A stretch of 64,000 bases of DNA. Source: Zygnema cylindricum (taxonomy: Eukaryota > Streptophyta > Zygnematophyceae > Zygnematales > Zygnemataceae). Made by a program: the position numbers and the translations under genes. The stretch spans positions 64,001 to 128,000 of the forward strand of contig JBBHKE010002555.1 of NCBI GenBank assembly GCA_037447655.1, read 5' to 3'. The notes under the pieces were generated by a model that had not been told where the DNA came from, ran no database searches, and was given only the letters and a program-made list of their open reading frames with translations. This document shows positions 1 to 10,050 of the stretch, piece by piece; the first letter of the stretch is position 1, and each line of letters begins with the position of its first letter.

Positions 1-129
1 TTTAGTGACCGCAACAAGTGTGGGAGTTGTATAGAGGAGTTAGAGGCAAATTACCTTTGCTTCTTTTGTGCATTATATCTTTTACAAGATTAAACATAGA
101 AAATACTAAAATAACCTTTAATTTTTGCT
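1..129 (-). repeat. Partial LTR, Copia family B-like
   Basis: This is the 5' end of an LTR read on the minus strand, cut by the window edge. It matches the family B LTR ends near 16970-17093 and 63508-63660, sharing the 'acttgttgcgg/gactgcaacaag' and 'aactcctct' blocks. It directly follows a polypurine run (minus strand AAGGGGAGA, 130-137) and the RNase H tail, as a 3' LTR should. Boundary estimated by alignment by eye. Confidence 0.6.
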
Positions 130-745
130 CTCCCCTTATTTTCTAGTCACTTTTCAATTAAAGACCACACCTCTCGTTGCAAAAAAAAAACTTAGGGGAA
201 GGCACAGGTTTGGTCATCATATCTGCTACCATTTCACTACCTGGTCTATATTCTAAACTTATTGTTCTGTCTTCTACCTTTTCCCTAACAAATCTTATCC
301 TAACGTTCATATGTTTTGCTTTAAAATGGTGTTTAGGATTGGCAGAAATGGCAATGGCTACCTGATTATCACAAAACTTTTTATGGACACCACTCTTAAG
401 ATAACCAAGCTCACCAAGCAAGGACTTGACCCACATTAATTCTTTTACATAAAAGCAAGAGGCCATGTACTCAGCCTCCATGGTGGACTGAGCAATGACC
501 TTTTCCTGCTTGATGCTCTAAGAAGAAGCCCCATCACCCACATACAGTACATATCCAGACGTGCATCTCCTCATAGGAGCATCCTTATAGCTGGCATCAC
601 TCCAAGTGGTGATGTTAGTAGTTTTCCCACCCAAATGCAACCATAGATCTCTAATCCCTATGAGATATTTGAGGACCCTCCTAGTGGCCTCGCTATCCTT
701 CTTAGTTGAAGCATTCAGACTCCTACTTAGTGTTGTTCTTTGGTC
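130..745 (-). pseudogene. Copia pol relic: RNase H tail
   Basis: Minus-strand remnant of the C-terminal end of a Ty1/Copia polyprotein. Visible motifs are WLHLGG and WSDASYKDAP, then MEAEYMAS, KELMWVKSLLGELG, FCDNQVAIAISANPKHH and VADMMTKP, which is the order of the Copia RNase H end. An in-frame TAG near 519 replaces the Trp of the usual SWSSKQ motif (here SS-stop-SIKQ). Upstream pol is missing beyond about 745. It is closely related to the tail of the element at 10956-13067. A dead fragment. Confidence 0.85.
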
Positions 746-769
746 TAAAATAGACCGCAGAAGCAACCC

Positions 770-1500
770 AAACTATCAAACAAAATGTTAAGCAAAGCTA
801 GGCCAATGAACAATCATTTGAAATGCATCCTCCATTTAACATACATGCATACACATCCGTACATAAAGTACTCCGGCACCTGTGCTTTCTTGTACGGTAC
901 CGGTTTTTGTGATGTGGCATGACCTGGCGCCACGTGGAGAGATAATATTTGTAAGCAGGAATTCCGAGGATTACAAGAGCAAATCCGGATAGGACATTTG
1001 TTGACTTTTTAGCCATGTCGTACAATGGTCGTACAAAAGGTACAGCGGCACCTGTACCTTTATGTACTTTACAGTCTTGTCATTCGTTCGTACTTTAGTA
1101 TTAGGGGGCTTAGAGAGGGGTTTTTAGGACTTGGAATATTTGTGGTAGGTAGCTGCCTCTCCCAGAGAGCACCTTGTATAAATGGCAAACTTTGGCCAGC
1201 CATAACTATCAATTCAGTTGACCAATTTCAGTGATTTTTGTTGCTGCGGACTCAAGGGAGTCCAGGCTATACAGGGGTGTAGTCGGTCAGAGATTTTGCC
1301 TGCCTGGGTGGCTGCATTTCCAAGGGAAAGTCAAAGTGGGGGAATGTGTCCAAATCTCATATTCTAACATTGCATTCTGTGGTGGAACTGAGCACACAGA
1401 AAGTCTTACTTCACAGGGGTGAAGCTTTAATGGGGTTCTGATTGTCAAGGGGTCAATCATTTGGGTTTATATCAAGTTGGAGTCGGCACTATCTAGATTA
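770..1500 (+). repeat. LTR-like block, plus orientation
   Basis: This segment aligns by eye with the family B LTR promoter region near 8080-8300. Shared features are a paired CGTACAA motif (1017-1035), a G-box core (CCACGTGG, about 930-937), the line 'ttagagaggggttt' and a TATA-like GTATAAATGG (1176-1185) after a 'ctctcccagag' block. The 3' part (1240-1500) keeps 'ctcaagggagtccaggctatacaggggtgtagt', compare 'agactagactacacaggggtgta' in family B. No primer site or gag follows, so it is a solo or truncated LTR. Confidence 0.5.
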
Positions 1501-1526
1501 GCTTCCTTTGGACCTGCGAATTCTGT

Positions 1527-2690
1527 GTGGCAATGGAGCCCATAGAATTTCAGGCTGTTTGGGCTCTGTTCATTCAACTCCTCCGTGACTCTTGGCAACC
1601 CGTTAACACGGTTAAGGCTGCGAGAGATAAGATCGCGATTTTGAAGCAACGTACCTCGGTGTTGGAGTACACGCAGCGGTTCTTAGAGTGCAAAGTTCAA
1701 ATACCTACGATGACGGAGGATGAAGCCGTGGATCGTTACGTGAAGGGGCTTAAGGCCTCCATTCGGAGGGATGTGGAGCAATGGCTTTCTCGGGAAAGTA
1801 CGACCCCTAGTCTCTCGGAAATCATTTAGTTTGCGGAACAGACCGATTCGTTACCCTACCATTATGGGTCGAACAGCAGCGGAGGAGGTCAACGAGACGA
1901 TGGTCCAACCCCCATGGAGCTCGGAGCAATTGATGAGGATAATGAAGTGGTCAATTTGCTTTGGAAGAAGAAGAAGACCACCAAGGCCAAGACCAATGAT
2001 TTATCCCCCGAGGAGTTCCAACGGAGGAAGGAAAACGACTTATGCTTCCAGTGCGATTCTCCGGATCATTTGGCCCGAGAATGCCCAAACACGAGAGGTC
2101 ATAGGAGGGGCAAGCTTAACGTCATGAGGTTAGCTGGTGAAGGGGGAGACCCTCTAATATTTCAAGATCGAATCGGATTGAGCGCTGCTAGCTTCATAGT
2201 GGACTCCGACGCATTCGGGAACTTCATCAATAAGGTGAATGTGAAAAAGGTGAAACTCCTTCTGGTGGTGCTAAAGGATTGTCAGTCGGTGCAATTGGCC
2301 GACGGAAGTTCCCAATCCATTACTCATCGTACTCCGAGATTACGCGTCGGAGTTGGGAAGTTCCAATGGTATGACACCCTTCATGTATCACCTCTTGGAG
2401 ACCATGAGGTAATTTTAAGGAACCCGTGGCTACAAAAATGGAATCCGACGATTGACTGGAGAAGTGGTTACATGAGAGTGAAGAAGGGTGAAGAAGATTT
2501 TGAGGTAAAAGCGGGAGCGGCTAGTAAAGGGAACGAAAGAGGGACTCCTACTTTCGGACTTACACCTAAAGAGGGCACTCAAGAAAGAGGAGACAAGTGG
2601 TTTGGCGGTCGTCGAACGTATGGAGGAGTTGAAGGCGGGGATTTTGGAGGAATGGAGGAAGAAAGATCCCGACTTCGACTCAAAAGAAGG
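1527..2690 (+). pseudogene. Gypsy gag with zinc knuckle and protease relic
   Basis: Gag begins with a retrotransposon-gag block (LRDSWQPVNTVKAARDKI, then RTSVLEYTQRFLECKVQIP) typical of plant Gypsy elements. An in-frame TAG at 1827-1829 interrupts it between SLSEII and FAEQTDSL. The same frame then continues with PMELGAI and a CCHC knuckle, CFQCDSPDHLAREC (about 2044-2085). The aspartic protease is recognisable at FIVDSDAFGNFIN (about 2190-2230), but the catalytic Asp-Ser-Gly is Asp-Ser-Asp. The frame ends with TGA near 2691, and pol continues in another frame. Confidence 0.85.
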
Positions 2691-4306
2691 TGACGACACC
2701 GGAAAGACTTCCGTAGAGGCCCCGAAAGTTGTAACAAAAATTCTCGAGGAGTATGTAGATGTCTTTCCCCCGAATCTCCTAGAAGGCTTACCTCCGAAGC
2801 ACGAAGTGGACCACAAGATAGAGCTTGTCCCCAGAGCGATACCCTTGGCTCATCAGATTTATAAGATTAGTTACACCAAATTGGACCAACTCCAAAAGCA
2901 ACTTGCGGAGTTGGTCGAAGCCGGAGCAATTGAACTAAGCAAGTCACGGTACTGAGCCCGCGTTCTCTTCGTAAATAATAAGGATGGAGGTTTTCGTATG
3001 TGTGTGGATTACTGAGCGCTAAACAAGTTAACTGTGAAAAATGCGTACCCTCTACGGAGGATAGGCGAATTGTTGGATCGACTGCGAGGCGCTAAATATT
3101 TTTCAAAATTAGACCTGCAAAGCGGTTATCACCAAATCAGAATTGCCGAGGAAGATGTGGAAAAGACGACATTTAGAACTCGGTACGGTCATTTCCAATT
3201 TCGGGTTATGCCGTTCGGATTGACCAACGCACCATCAACTTTTATGCATTTAATGAATTCCATCTTTCAACGATATTTGGACGCGTTGTAATCGTCTTTC
3301 TAGACGACATCTTGGTGTATAGCCAAACGCTAGAGGATCATATGGAGCATCTACGGACGGTCCTACAAGTCCTTAGGGAGAACAAGTAGTACGCAAAAAG
3401 GAGTAAATGTTATTTTTTGAAAGAGAAAATTGAGTTTTTGAGACATGTGGTGAGCCGGGATGGGATCGCAATGGATCCGAACAAAACTAAGGCAGTGAAG
3501 GAGTGGCCGCAGCCGTCGAACATTCCGAAGGTATGGAGCTTTCTCAGATTATGCTCCTACTATCGTCGTTTTGTCGAAGGTTTCACAAAAATTGTTGCAC
3601 CACTCACGGACTTACTTAAGAATGACGTACCTTATTAGTGGAAAACGGCGCATGGGGCAGCCTTTGACACGCTAAAGGAGCGGTTGGTTACCGCCCCTGT
3701 GTTAACTGTTCCTGACTCGGAGTTACCTTAGACGATAATAACCGATGCCAGAGATATGGCTATTGGAACGATCCTTATGCAGGATCAAGGAAAAAGCCTT
3801 CAACCCATTGCCTACGAATGTCGAAAACTGAAGGCAGCGGAGCTTAACTGGGCCACCCATGAAAAGGAGACAATTGCAATTATTAATGCATTGGAAGTTT
3901 GGAAATGTTACATTCAAAGGAAACGGATCACGATCATCACCGATCACCATGCCCTACAATATCTTCAGACAAAGCTGAAGTTGTCTAAGAAACAGGTGCG
4001 ATGGATGACGTTTCTTCAAACCTTCGGGCCGGAGTTAACTATTGAGTACAAACCAAGCAAGTCAAACCGGGCGGATGCGCAATCGAGAAGACCCAAAGTA
4101 GCTGCGCTGGTGACGGAGCAACGTTTGCAAGCATCTCAGGATAGAAACGAAAGCGCTGCGATAAAGGACGTCGCAGCGTCGGACTCAGCCCATGATCTGA
4201 AACTCAGTGCAATGACCAATACGGTACAAGTGGACGACCACTGGTTAAGGAGGATCAAAGCCGCATACGACGAAGATGAGGTAATCAAGGAACTAATTAA
4301 ACGGAA
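2602..4306 (+). pseudogene. Gypsy reverse transcriptase and RNase H relic
   Basis: Pol segment in several frames. RT motifs seen are LPPKHEVDHKIEL (about 2790), [16 protein letters not shown] (about 3037), [15 protein letters not shown] and [22 protein letters not shown] (about 3297-3323) follows a one-base frameshift. RNase H motifs are ITDARDMAIGTILMQ, ATHEKETIAIINALEVWK, ITDHHALQYL and IEYKPSKSNRADAQSR (to about 4090). Stops fall inside conserved motifs: VDY-stop-ALN for the usual VDYRALN, and SRY-stop-ARVLFV. The ORF continues to a TGA near 4311. Confidence 0.88.
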
Positions 4307-4309
4307 TGT

Positions 4310-5660
4310 ATGAGTTCGAACCGCCAACAGTATGTGGCGGTACAGACCGTGTCAAACAAACAGACTTTACGTTCCGACAAACTAGGAGTTACGTCATACA
4401 TATTTAAGATGATTCATGACGAGCCGCTCAGTGGACACTTCGGGCAAGATAAAACAATTGCATGTGTCGCTGAGGCGAACTATTGGCCGAACATCATCAA
4501 GGACATTGCGGAGTATGTCCGGAGATGTGACTCTTGTATCAGACATATATCGGAATCGGGTCACCAAGGTCTGCTACACCCCCTTCCGATACCATCTATT
4601 CCTTGGGAGGCGATTTCGATGGACTTCATCGTTGCTCTTCCATTTACTCGCGAAGGCTATGACTCCATCTTTGTTGTCGTGGATTATTTGACGAAAATGG
4701 CCCATTTCCTACCCACAAAAACCACAGCCACAGTGCGCGATGTGGCAGTTTTATTCTTTCGGGAGATATTCCGCCATCACGGACTCCCGAATGGATCGTC
4801 AACGACCGTGATCGAAAATTTGTGAGCCACTTTTGGAGAAGTCTGTTTGAGGTGTGTGGAACGCATTTGGCCATGTCCACAGCTTATCACCCTCAGACCG
4901 ATGGTCCGACCAAAAGGGTGAATCGGACTTTGGAATAGGCCTTGCGGGCTTATGTATCGGTGCACTAAACGGATTGGGTGAACCATTTGACGGCAATTGA
5001 GGTGACGTACAACACTGCGGTGCACACGTCCACGAATGCTACGCCATTTTCCTTCAAAGGACGACAACCCACCCTTCTCCAAAATTTATTGATTGCGGAA
5101 TGCCCTACACCCGCAGCTCTAGATTTTGCCAAAATGCTGCACGAGAATCTGGAAAAGGCGGCGAAGGCGCTCCAGCTTGCAAAGGATTGTCAAAAGTCGC
5201 AGGCCGACGCACACCGGAATGACATTATATTCAATGTGGGTGATAAAGTTCGCCTTAATATGGCAAACATGTTGTTAGCGGATGCCCTCTCAATGAAATT
5301 CGCACCAAAATTTACACGCCCGTTCATTGTTCTTTCACGAGTGGGAGATGTGGCCTATAAGTTAGATATACCGAATAATTGGCATATCCACAATGTCTTC
5401 CATGTTTCCCTCCCCAAACCGTTTCGCGACCCCGATTCGATTTTTCCTAATCGGCGCTCGAATACCCCTTTACCGCCCATTCAGGGTACATCGGACGAAT
5501 ATGAGGTGGAGGATATCCTTCAGTCGCGTCGCTCTAGCAATCCTAACTACACCCAATATTTGGTGCGTTGGAAGGGCTACGGCGTTGGAAGGGCTACGAC
5601 TCTTCGGTGGACGAGGAGGATTTGCATTCCCCTGAATTGTTGCGCCGGTTTACGCTGAGT
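4310..5660 (+). pseudogene. Gypsy integrase and chromodomain relic
   Basis: Integrase has an HHCC zinc-binding part (GHFGQDKT, then RRCDSCIRHI, about 4430-4545) and the catalytic core (AISMDFIVALP, VVVDYLTKMAHFLP, FREIFRHHGLP). A frameshift near 4790 moves the second catalytic Asp (NDRDRKF) and STAYHPQTDG into another frame. The tail has VGDKVRLN and a GPFxV-like block (TRPFIVLSRVGDVAYKLDIP). It ends in a chromodomain, EVEDILQSRR, then YTQYLVRWKGY (about 5506-5580). A near-perfect 16-bp direct duplication (gcgttggaagggctac, 5565-5600) shifts the chromodomain frame. Confidence 0.88.
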
Positions 5661-5870
5661 GCGGACACTGAGCTTAACCAGAGGGGCAATCGCAGCGGAC
5701 GCGATAAAAGAACGAATCGCAATATCGCAACCATCGTGATCATATTGGGCACGCGGCAAAGAAACGTAGCTGCGATGTTAACGTACCGGAGCACTATGGT
5801 TGCGCAGCCACCGAAACGCAGCATAATTGCGGTACCGACAGAGAATCGTAGCGCCATCCATGCGCTGACA

Positions 5871-6206
5871 GGAAATTGCAACGGCGTAGTTGTGTTTCAC
5901 CACGTTGGTGACGACGAACCCTTGGTTTTGTCGTAGCAACACATGTTACTAAATGTTGGACTTTGCGATACCCTTGCACGCTTTGACGCTTGGAAGACTC
6001 CAATCGCGAAACCTTTAACCCTCTTTGTTAAAGCCGCCATCAACCCTCGCGACCAACCCAGTCAAGACAGTTTGGAGAGCGTTTCGCTCTGCACGACCAG
6101 CTTAACTTCAATTCATGAATTACCGAAATTTTCTTGCACGACAACATCCATGGCATCGTCGTCCCCTCCACCACTAAAACGGAGGAGACTTGTACAGGTA
6201 GGGCAG
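5871..6206. other. No gene; possible 3' flank of the Gypsy relic
   Basis: GC-richer sequence following the chromodomain. Short ORFs here have no recognisable motif. It may be degraded 3' untranslated or LTR sequence of the chromovirus, but no matching 5' copy was found. Confidence 0.4.
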
Positions 6207-6507
6207 TGAAATTTTGTGGTCTCCATTGACCCACAGAATGAGCAGCCTATGTAAAGCCTCTAGGATAATATTTTCCCCTTCTAATTTCCCGCTGAATAAG
6301 CGCCACACAGGCACGCAAACATTCTGACCACTATCACCCTTGTGAGGACAAGACTCCCCTGAGTCAAACGCAAAAAGAATCACTGAATTTGCTCCCGTGA
6401 GCAGTAAGTTATGGCTGGTCAAAGATGACCTTTATAGTTACAAGCTCTTTTAGAGAGAGAGGTACCTAAATATTACTAAGTCTCGGTCTGCCTACTCACG
6501 ACTGAAA
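6207..6507 (-). repeat. Copia family A LTR fragment
   Basis: Starts with TGAAATTTTGTGGTCTCC, the same terminus as the family A LTRs at 10051 and 15373. It runs colinear with them through the 'gacctttatagttacaagctc' TATA region and 'gtctcggtctgcctactcacgact'. It ends abruptly where a second, related LTR begins. Read on the minus strand this is the 3' third of the LTR (R-U5). Confidence 0.85.
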
Positions 6508-6508
6508 C

Positions 6509-6714
6509 TCTGAGACCTCCATAAGTCCTCAGAGTAGACAGCTTCCAAGAAGCCTCTAGGATAATCCTGACCCTTTTGTGTTTCAGCAAAAATAACTGCC
6601 ACACTGGCAGACAAAAACCCTGAACACCTGCACCCCTTTGAAGGCAAGACTCCACGTCCACAAGTCCCAAAAACAGACGGTCACACCGTCAATAAAAACG
6701 ACTTTGTGTTTTCC
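6509..6714 (-). repeat. Second related LTR fragment
   Basis: Begins TGAAACTCTGAGACCTCC and follows the same layout as the family A terminus ('aagcctctaggataat', 'cacacaggcac'-like, 'gacaagactcc'), but is clearly more divergent, so it belongs to a sister family. It is truncated by the assembly gap at 6715. Confidence 0.6.
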
Positions 6715-6724
6715 NNNNNNNNNN
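6715..6724. other. Assembly gap (10 N)
   Basis: Ten undetermined bases. A short run of N of this size is usually a placeholder, so the real distance and even the join between the flanks are uncertain. Confidence 0.99.
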
Positions 6725-7372
6725 CTGTTTGACTACTTGTACCTTGCCGTTTTCATGTTGTTTGCGTTTTATCGTAAGACGCGCGTCGGCTTTAGCTTGC
6801 CTGTTGAAACTTACTCTTTTATGCTCGCCTGCTGGTCGCACTCGCGGCTGTAGGGCCTTACCGAGAAAACCGTCGAATACGGTTTTACGGTTGTCTAACT
6901 GTGCACCGTCCAGGTTCACCTAGGGTTACTTCTTTCCCTGTTTCGGTACCGCAGCCGCCCTTCTAACAACCCCTATCAACTGAGGTGTACCAATCAGATC
7001 GCACAAAAATTACACAAAAAGTATAGAGGCCGCCATGAAATCTGTACACTTTTGGTACGGATCCAGTAAAAACGATGTACCATTCACATTCGACGCCATG
7101 GCTTTGTCCCTTTCTTCATTGGGATCCACTTGGACCTGCCACGTGTCAATCTGTTGGCATTTTGGCATAAGCTGCCAAAAGAGCCATTCCGGGATGTCGG
7201 CGCTCACGCTGGTCGTCCGCTCGTATTTTCTCATTCAAAGTTGTCCGTTCGATTTCGGCTGCGCGCAGAATGCTATTTTGCGTTTGTTGTACTTTTGCCG
7301 TTCCATGTTCATCAGTTTGTCGATACAATTCTGTAAGTTACCATAAAATTCTTGTTCGGTTAACCGGCCAAC
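6725..7372. other. No gene recognised
   Basis: Unique-looking sequence with small overlapping ORFs of 60-100 codons on both strands and no motif. The 7100-7260 part has the 'tggtcgtccgctcgtatt' style seen in nearby LTR U3 regions, so it may be ancient LTR material, but this is not established. Confidence 0.3.
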
Positions 7373-7641
7373 GTTTATGTGTTGCGCTGTCCGTGATAAA
7401 TTGCAGTTAAACAGAGACGGAACAGATTCTTATACGTGGCATGCCACGCTATATAAAGTAAATAATATAATACAGTATCTTATAAAGTACTTTTGTATGC
7501 ATACTATATATTTTTTAAGTTATCGCCGATATGGAATTTGTTGGTCTCAGACCGATACATCGCGACCTCTAACCTTTCGATAACCGATAACTATCGGTAT
7601 CAGTGTTATCACGATAAATTTTTTACCGATACACAACACTA
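7373..7641 (-). mobile_element. Fragment of a TAGTGTTG-ended inverted-repeat element
   Basis: The right end, accgatacacaacacta, is the same terminus as the element at 49342-51313. The body ('ggcatgccacgctatataa', 'aacagattcttatacgtgg', 'ttatcgccgatat') is the reverse complement of 50538-50815. It is rich in CGATAA-type short palindromes. No coding capacity. Confidence 0.6.
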
Positions 7642-7686
7642 CTAATTTTATATATTTCAAAATCGATTGATGCGCACTGTACGTAG

Positions 7687-7940
7687 CATAGATCAAAAGT
7701 AGGTGAAAGTAGGCTCATACATTATGCCTATTGTATGCAAAACATACAATATGACCTTAAGACCCATATTGTATTTGGACCTATTCGGACCAATTAAAAC
7801 ATTTGGACCAAAAATTGGACGAATTAAAACATTCGGACCAAAAAGTTTTACTTACACCGTCAGATTTGGACGATCGGACGGTCTCTGATCAAAGTAGTGA
7901 TTTAAAAAGCTCATTTAACATCGGACAACTCCTATTCAAG
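7687..7940. mobile_element. Truncated hAT-like MITE
   Basis: Starts CATAGATCAAAAGTAGGTGAAA and continues with 'gcctattgtatgcaaaacatacaatatgaccttaagacccatattgtat'. This matches the right end of the intact copy at 24928-25473 in reverse complement. The other terminus is missing. It contains a short tandem 'ggaccaattaaaacatt' repeat (about 7788-7850). Confidence 0.65.
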
Positions 7941-7944
7941 CCAC

Positions 7945-8468
7945 CATTGCGGAATAGTCGCTTTGGCCTCTTTTGGTCGTTATGTCACCTAATGTCACGT
8001 GGCACCACATCATTCGAGTACAGGAATTGAAAGAAACCCGGAGACAAGTCCAAAACTGACGTGCATCCCCTCCATGGCTATGTCGTACAATGGCCATACA
8101 AAAAGTACATCGGCAACAGTATCTTCTTCTACTATACAATCACTTGATTAGATCCGTATATCAATAGTAAAGGGTTTAGAGAGGGGTTTAGGACTTAGTG
8201 TTTCTGGTAGATAGGCGCCTCTCTCCCAGAGTGCTTATATAAAAACTAGCATCTTTGCCACTTGATAATTAATTGCCTTTTTGGGCGTTTTTAGAGATTT
8301 CTTCTCCTGTGGGCTCGCGGAAGTGTAGACTACAGAGGGTGTTAAACTTAATATAATTGGTTTGCCAAGGTGGCAGTGGTTTATACACAAAGAAGACCAT
8401 TGAAAATTCATTAGAGGCTTCATATACGAAGGAGAATTTTATAATACAATGGGGGACACATAATTACA
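7945..8468 (+). repeat. Copia family B LTR, 5'-truncated, plus orientation
   Basis: Aligns with the reverse complement of the family B LTR at 9814-10050 and 16263-16640. It carries the G-box core (GTCACGTGGC, 7994-8003), a CGTACAA motif near 8083 and a TATA box TATATAAAA (8236-8244). It ends in ...AATTACA directly before the primer site. Most of U3 is missing. Confidence 0.8.
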
Positions 8469-8483
8469 GGATATGGGCCCACC
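8469..8483 (+). other. Half-tRNA primer-binding site (diverged)
   Basis: GGATATGGGCCCACC lies directly after the LTR end. It differs by one base from the site in the intact element at 15358-15372 and is complementary to the anticodon arm of initiator tRNA-Met. It includes the gag ATG. Confidence 0.75.
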
Positions 8484-8630
8484 TTCTAGGGTGCCGATTT
8501 TCAATAGAACAAGATTGATCTACTACGAAACGATGATGACAAGTGCTTTGTGTGAGTAGCGATATCGGGGGATACTAAGTTCAAAAGTGACACGTCTATC
8601 CCCGCGGATTCTTCCAAGGCTAGAAGGAAT
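8484..8630 (+). pseudogene. Copia family B gag start, plus-strand fragment
   Basis: Encodes the gag N-terminus (PPSRVPIFN, then YYETMMTSAL-like) and is homologous in inverted orientation to 9640-9798. The match ends at about 8630, where minus-strand gag sequence from the interior begins, so this is the + arm of a fold-back junction. Confidence 0.7.
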
Positions 8631-8639
8631 ATAAATAAC

Positions 8640-9798
8640 TGCTTCTTTCAACACATATGCATTCAAGCACCTTAGTCTATGATCCAACCCTCTTTTTAAG
8701 CTTCTCGAACAGCTTGATTGCGCATTTTTGCTTTCGTGGTATCTGCGTCTCCACCAACTTCTCATTGATAAGAAGTTCTCAATCCTCTTCATCTGAAGCC
8801 TCCTCTTCTCCTAACTCCCATTTCACATGTGTTGTCACAAGTGCCTTTTTCTTGGCTTCGAGGATCCACCAATTTGATTCTCCTTGAGCCTCATCTTCGT
8901 TAACTTGGTGCAATCCGCCATGTAGTGACTAGTTTTCATGCAAAAATGACAATCCTTTTGGTGTACTAGATCCTCAAGGTTGATTACCCCCTCCACCAAA
9001 ATTTCCATAAGGTTTCTTAGGGTCTTTGCTCCACCGATATGTCCCGTCTGCCAGGGCTGGTAAACTATTTCCTCCTCTCTAGATCTCAATGGTGTTCTCT
9101 CGAACAAGGATCATTTTGACAACTAAGTTCCAGAACCACAAGCTGTTGTCTAATCCTGCACTCGGTTAACCATATTCTCATAGTCATCTTGTTATTTCAT
9201 GATCTGGGTGTTGACCTTTACTTTCATGGTTCACATCCAACCAGCACTTTCCAACTCCATATACAACGAGGTTAGATCAGTGCTGTAGTCTAACATCTTT
9301 CCCCCTTTGTAAGAGTATGCATTTAGTTTTTGCTCAGCCAGTTGTTGCTCTTGAATAGTTCCACTCGTGAAAATATCTTCCAGAGTTGCCCACAGATCTG
9401 CAGCCGCAACTATGTCAAGATGAGATGTTACCAAACCCTGAGTGAGATGTCTCAAGATGAAGTGTCTTGCCCCCATGTTGTTGTATTCCCATGTGAGACT
9501 ATCATTCTCCTCTGTCTCAAAAACTGATGACTCTATCACCACAACAATAGGAGTAATGGGCTCCTTCCCCTTCTCCTTTTCTCCCTCCAAAACATTGTTT
9601 TCCTCTACACGTGCTTCCTTCGTTGGACCCAAAGTTGTTCCAATAAATCTGACCCCAACAAACACTGGAGAAATCTCTGGGGATGGACGTCTCACGTGTC
9701 CACTTACTATCCCCTAATACCGCTTTTCACACAATGCACCTGTCATCATCGTTTCCCAATAGGTAAATCTTGTTCCATTCAAAATGAGCACCGTAGAG
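8640..9798 (-). pseudogene. Copia family B gag and protease-start relic
   Basis: Minus-strand Copia gag. Recognisable blocks are LWATLEDIFTSGTIQEQQLAEQKLNAY-like sequence with YKGGKM (about 9270-9390) and a zinc knuckle CHFCMKTSHYMADC (about 8912-8953). Near 8650-8690 is the 'agactaaggtgcttgaatgcatatgtg' counterpart of the protease IDSGASMHMCK site of the intact element. Integrase and RT are absent. Frames are broken (a GVINLEDL insertion-like block precedes the knuckle). It starts at the primer site at 9799-9813. Confidence 0.8.
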
Positions 9799-9813
9799 TG
9801 TGGGCCCATAACC
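9799..9813 (-). other. Half-tRNA primer-binding site, family B
   Basis: Minus-strand GGTTATGGGCCCACA lies between the family B LTR terminus (TGTAATTC..., from 9814) and gag. It is the same internal initiator tRNA-Met site as in family A, with the last base changed. Confidence 0.8.
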
Positions 9814-10050
9814 TGTAATTCTTTGTCATTATTATATTATAGAATTCCCCGTTATGTATCAAGCCTCTAGTTAATTTTCAATGGCCTTGTTTATTTAGGA
9901 ACAAGTGCCAACTTGGCTAACAAATAAAATCAATGAGTACACCCCTGTGTAGTCTAGTCTCCCTTGAGCCCACAGGAGAAGAAATCTATGAAAACCCCTA
10001 AAAAGCCGATTAATTATCAAGTGGCAAAGATGCTAGTATTTATACGCTTT
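9814..10050 (-). repeat. Family B LTR, proximal part (R-U5), split by element A
   Basis: From TGTAATTC at 9814 up to the insertion point of the family A element. The TATA box (minus GTATAAATA, about 10037-10046) sits one or two bases from that point. The rest of the same LTR resumes at 16263. Confidence 0.8.
10046..10050. repeat. Target-site duplication GCTTT, left copy
   Basis: GCTTT immediately precedes the element A LTR terminus TGAAATT. The identical pentamer follows the other end at 16263-16267. A 5-bp duplication is the norm for Copia integrases. Confidence 0.9.

Larger units (their letters stand above)
1510..5870 (+). mobile_element. Degenerate Ty3/Gypsy chromovirus
   Basis: Internal region of a Ty3/Gypsy retrotransposon: gag, zinc knuckle, protease, reverse transcriptase, RNase H, integrase and C-terminal chromodomain, in canonical order. 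No flanking LTRs could be recognised. The reading frame is broken by several stops (for example near 1827, 2953, 3013, 3388, 3636 and 3729) and frameshifts (near 2600-2690, 3290 and 4790). Several stops are TGA at expected Arg or Gly codons, consistent with C-to-T decay. The chromodomain assigns it to the chromoviruses. Immobile. Confidence 0.9.
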
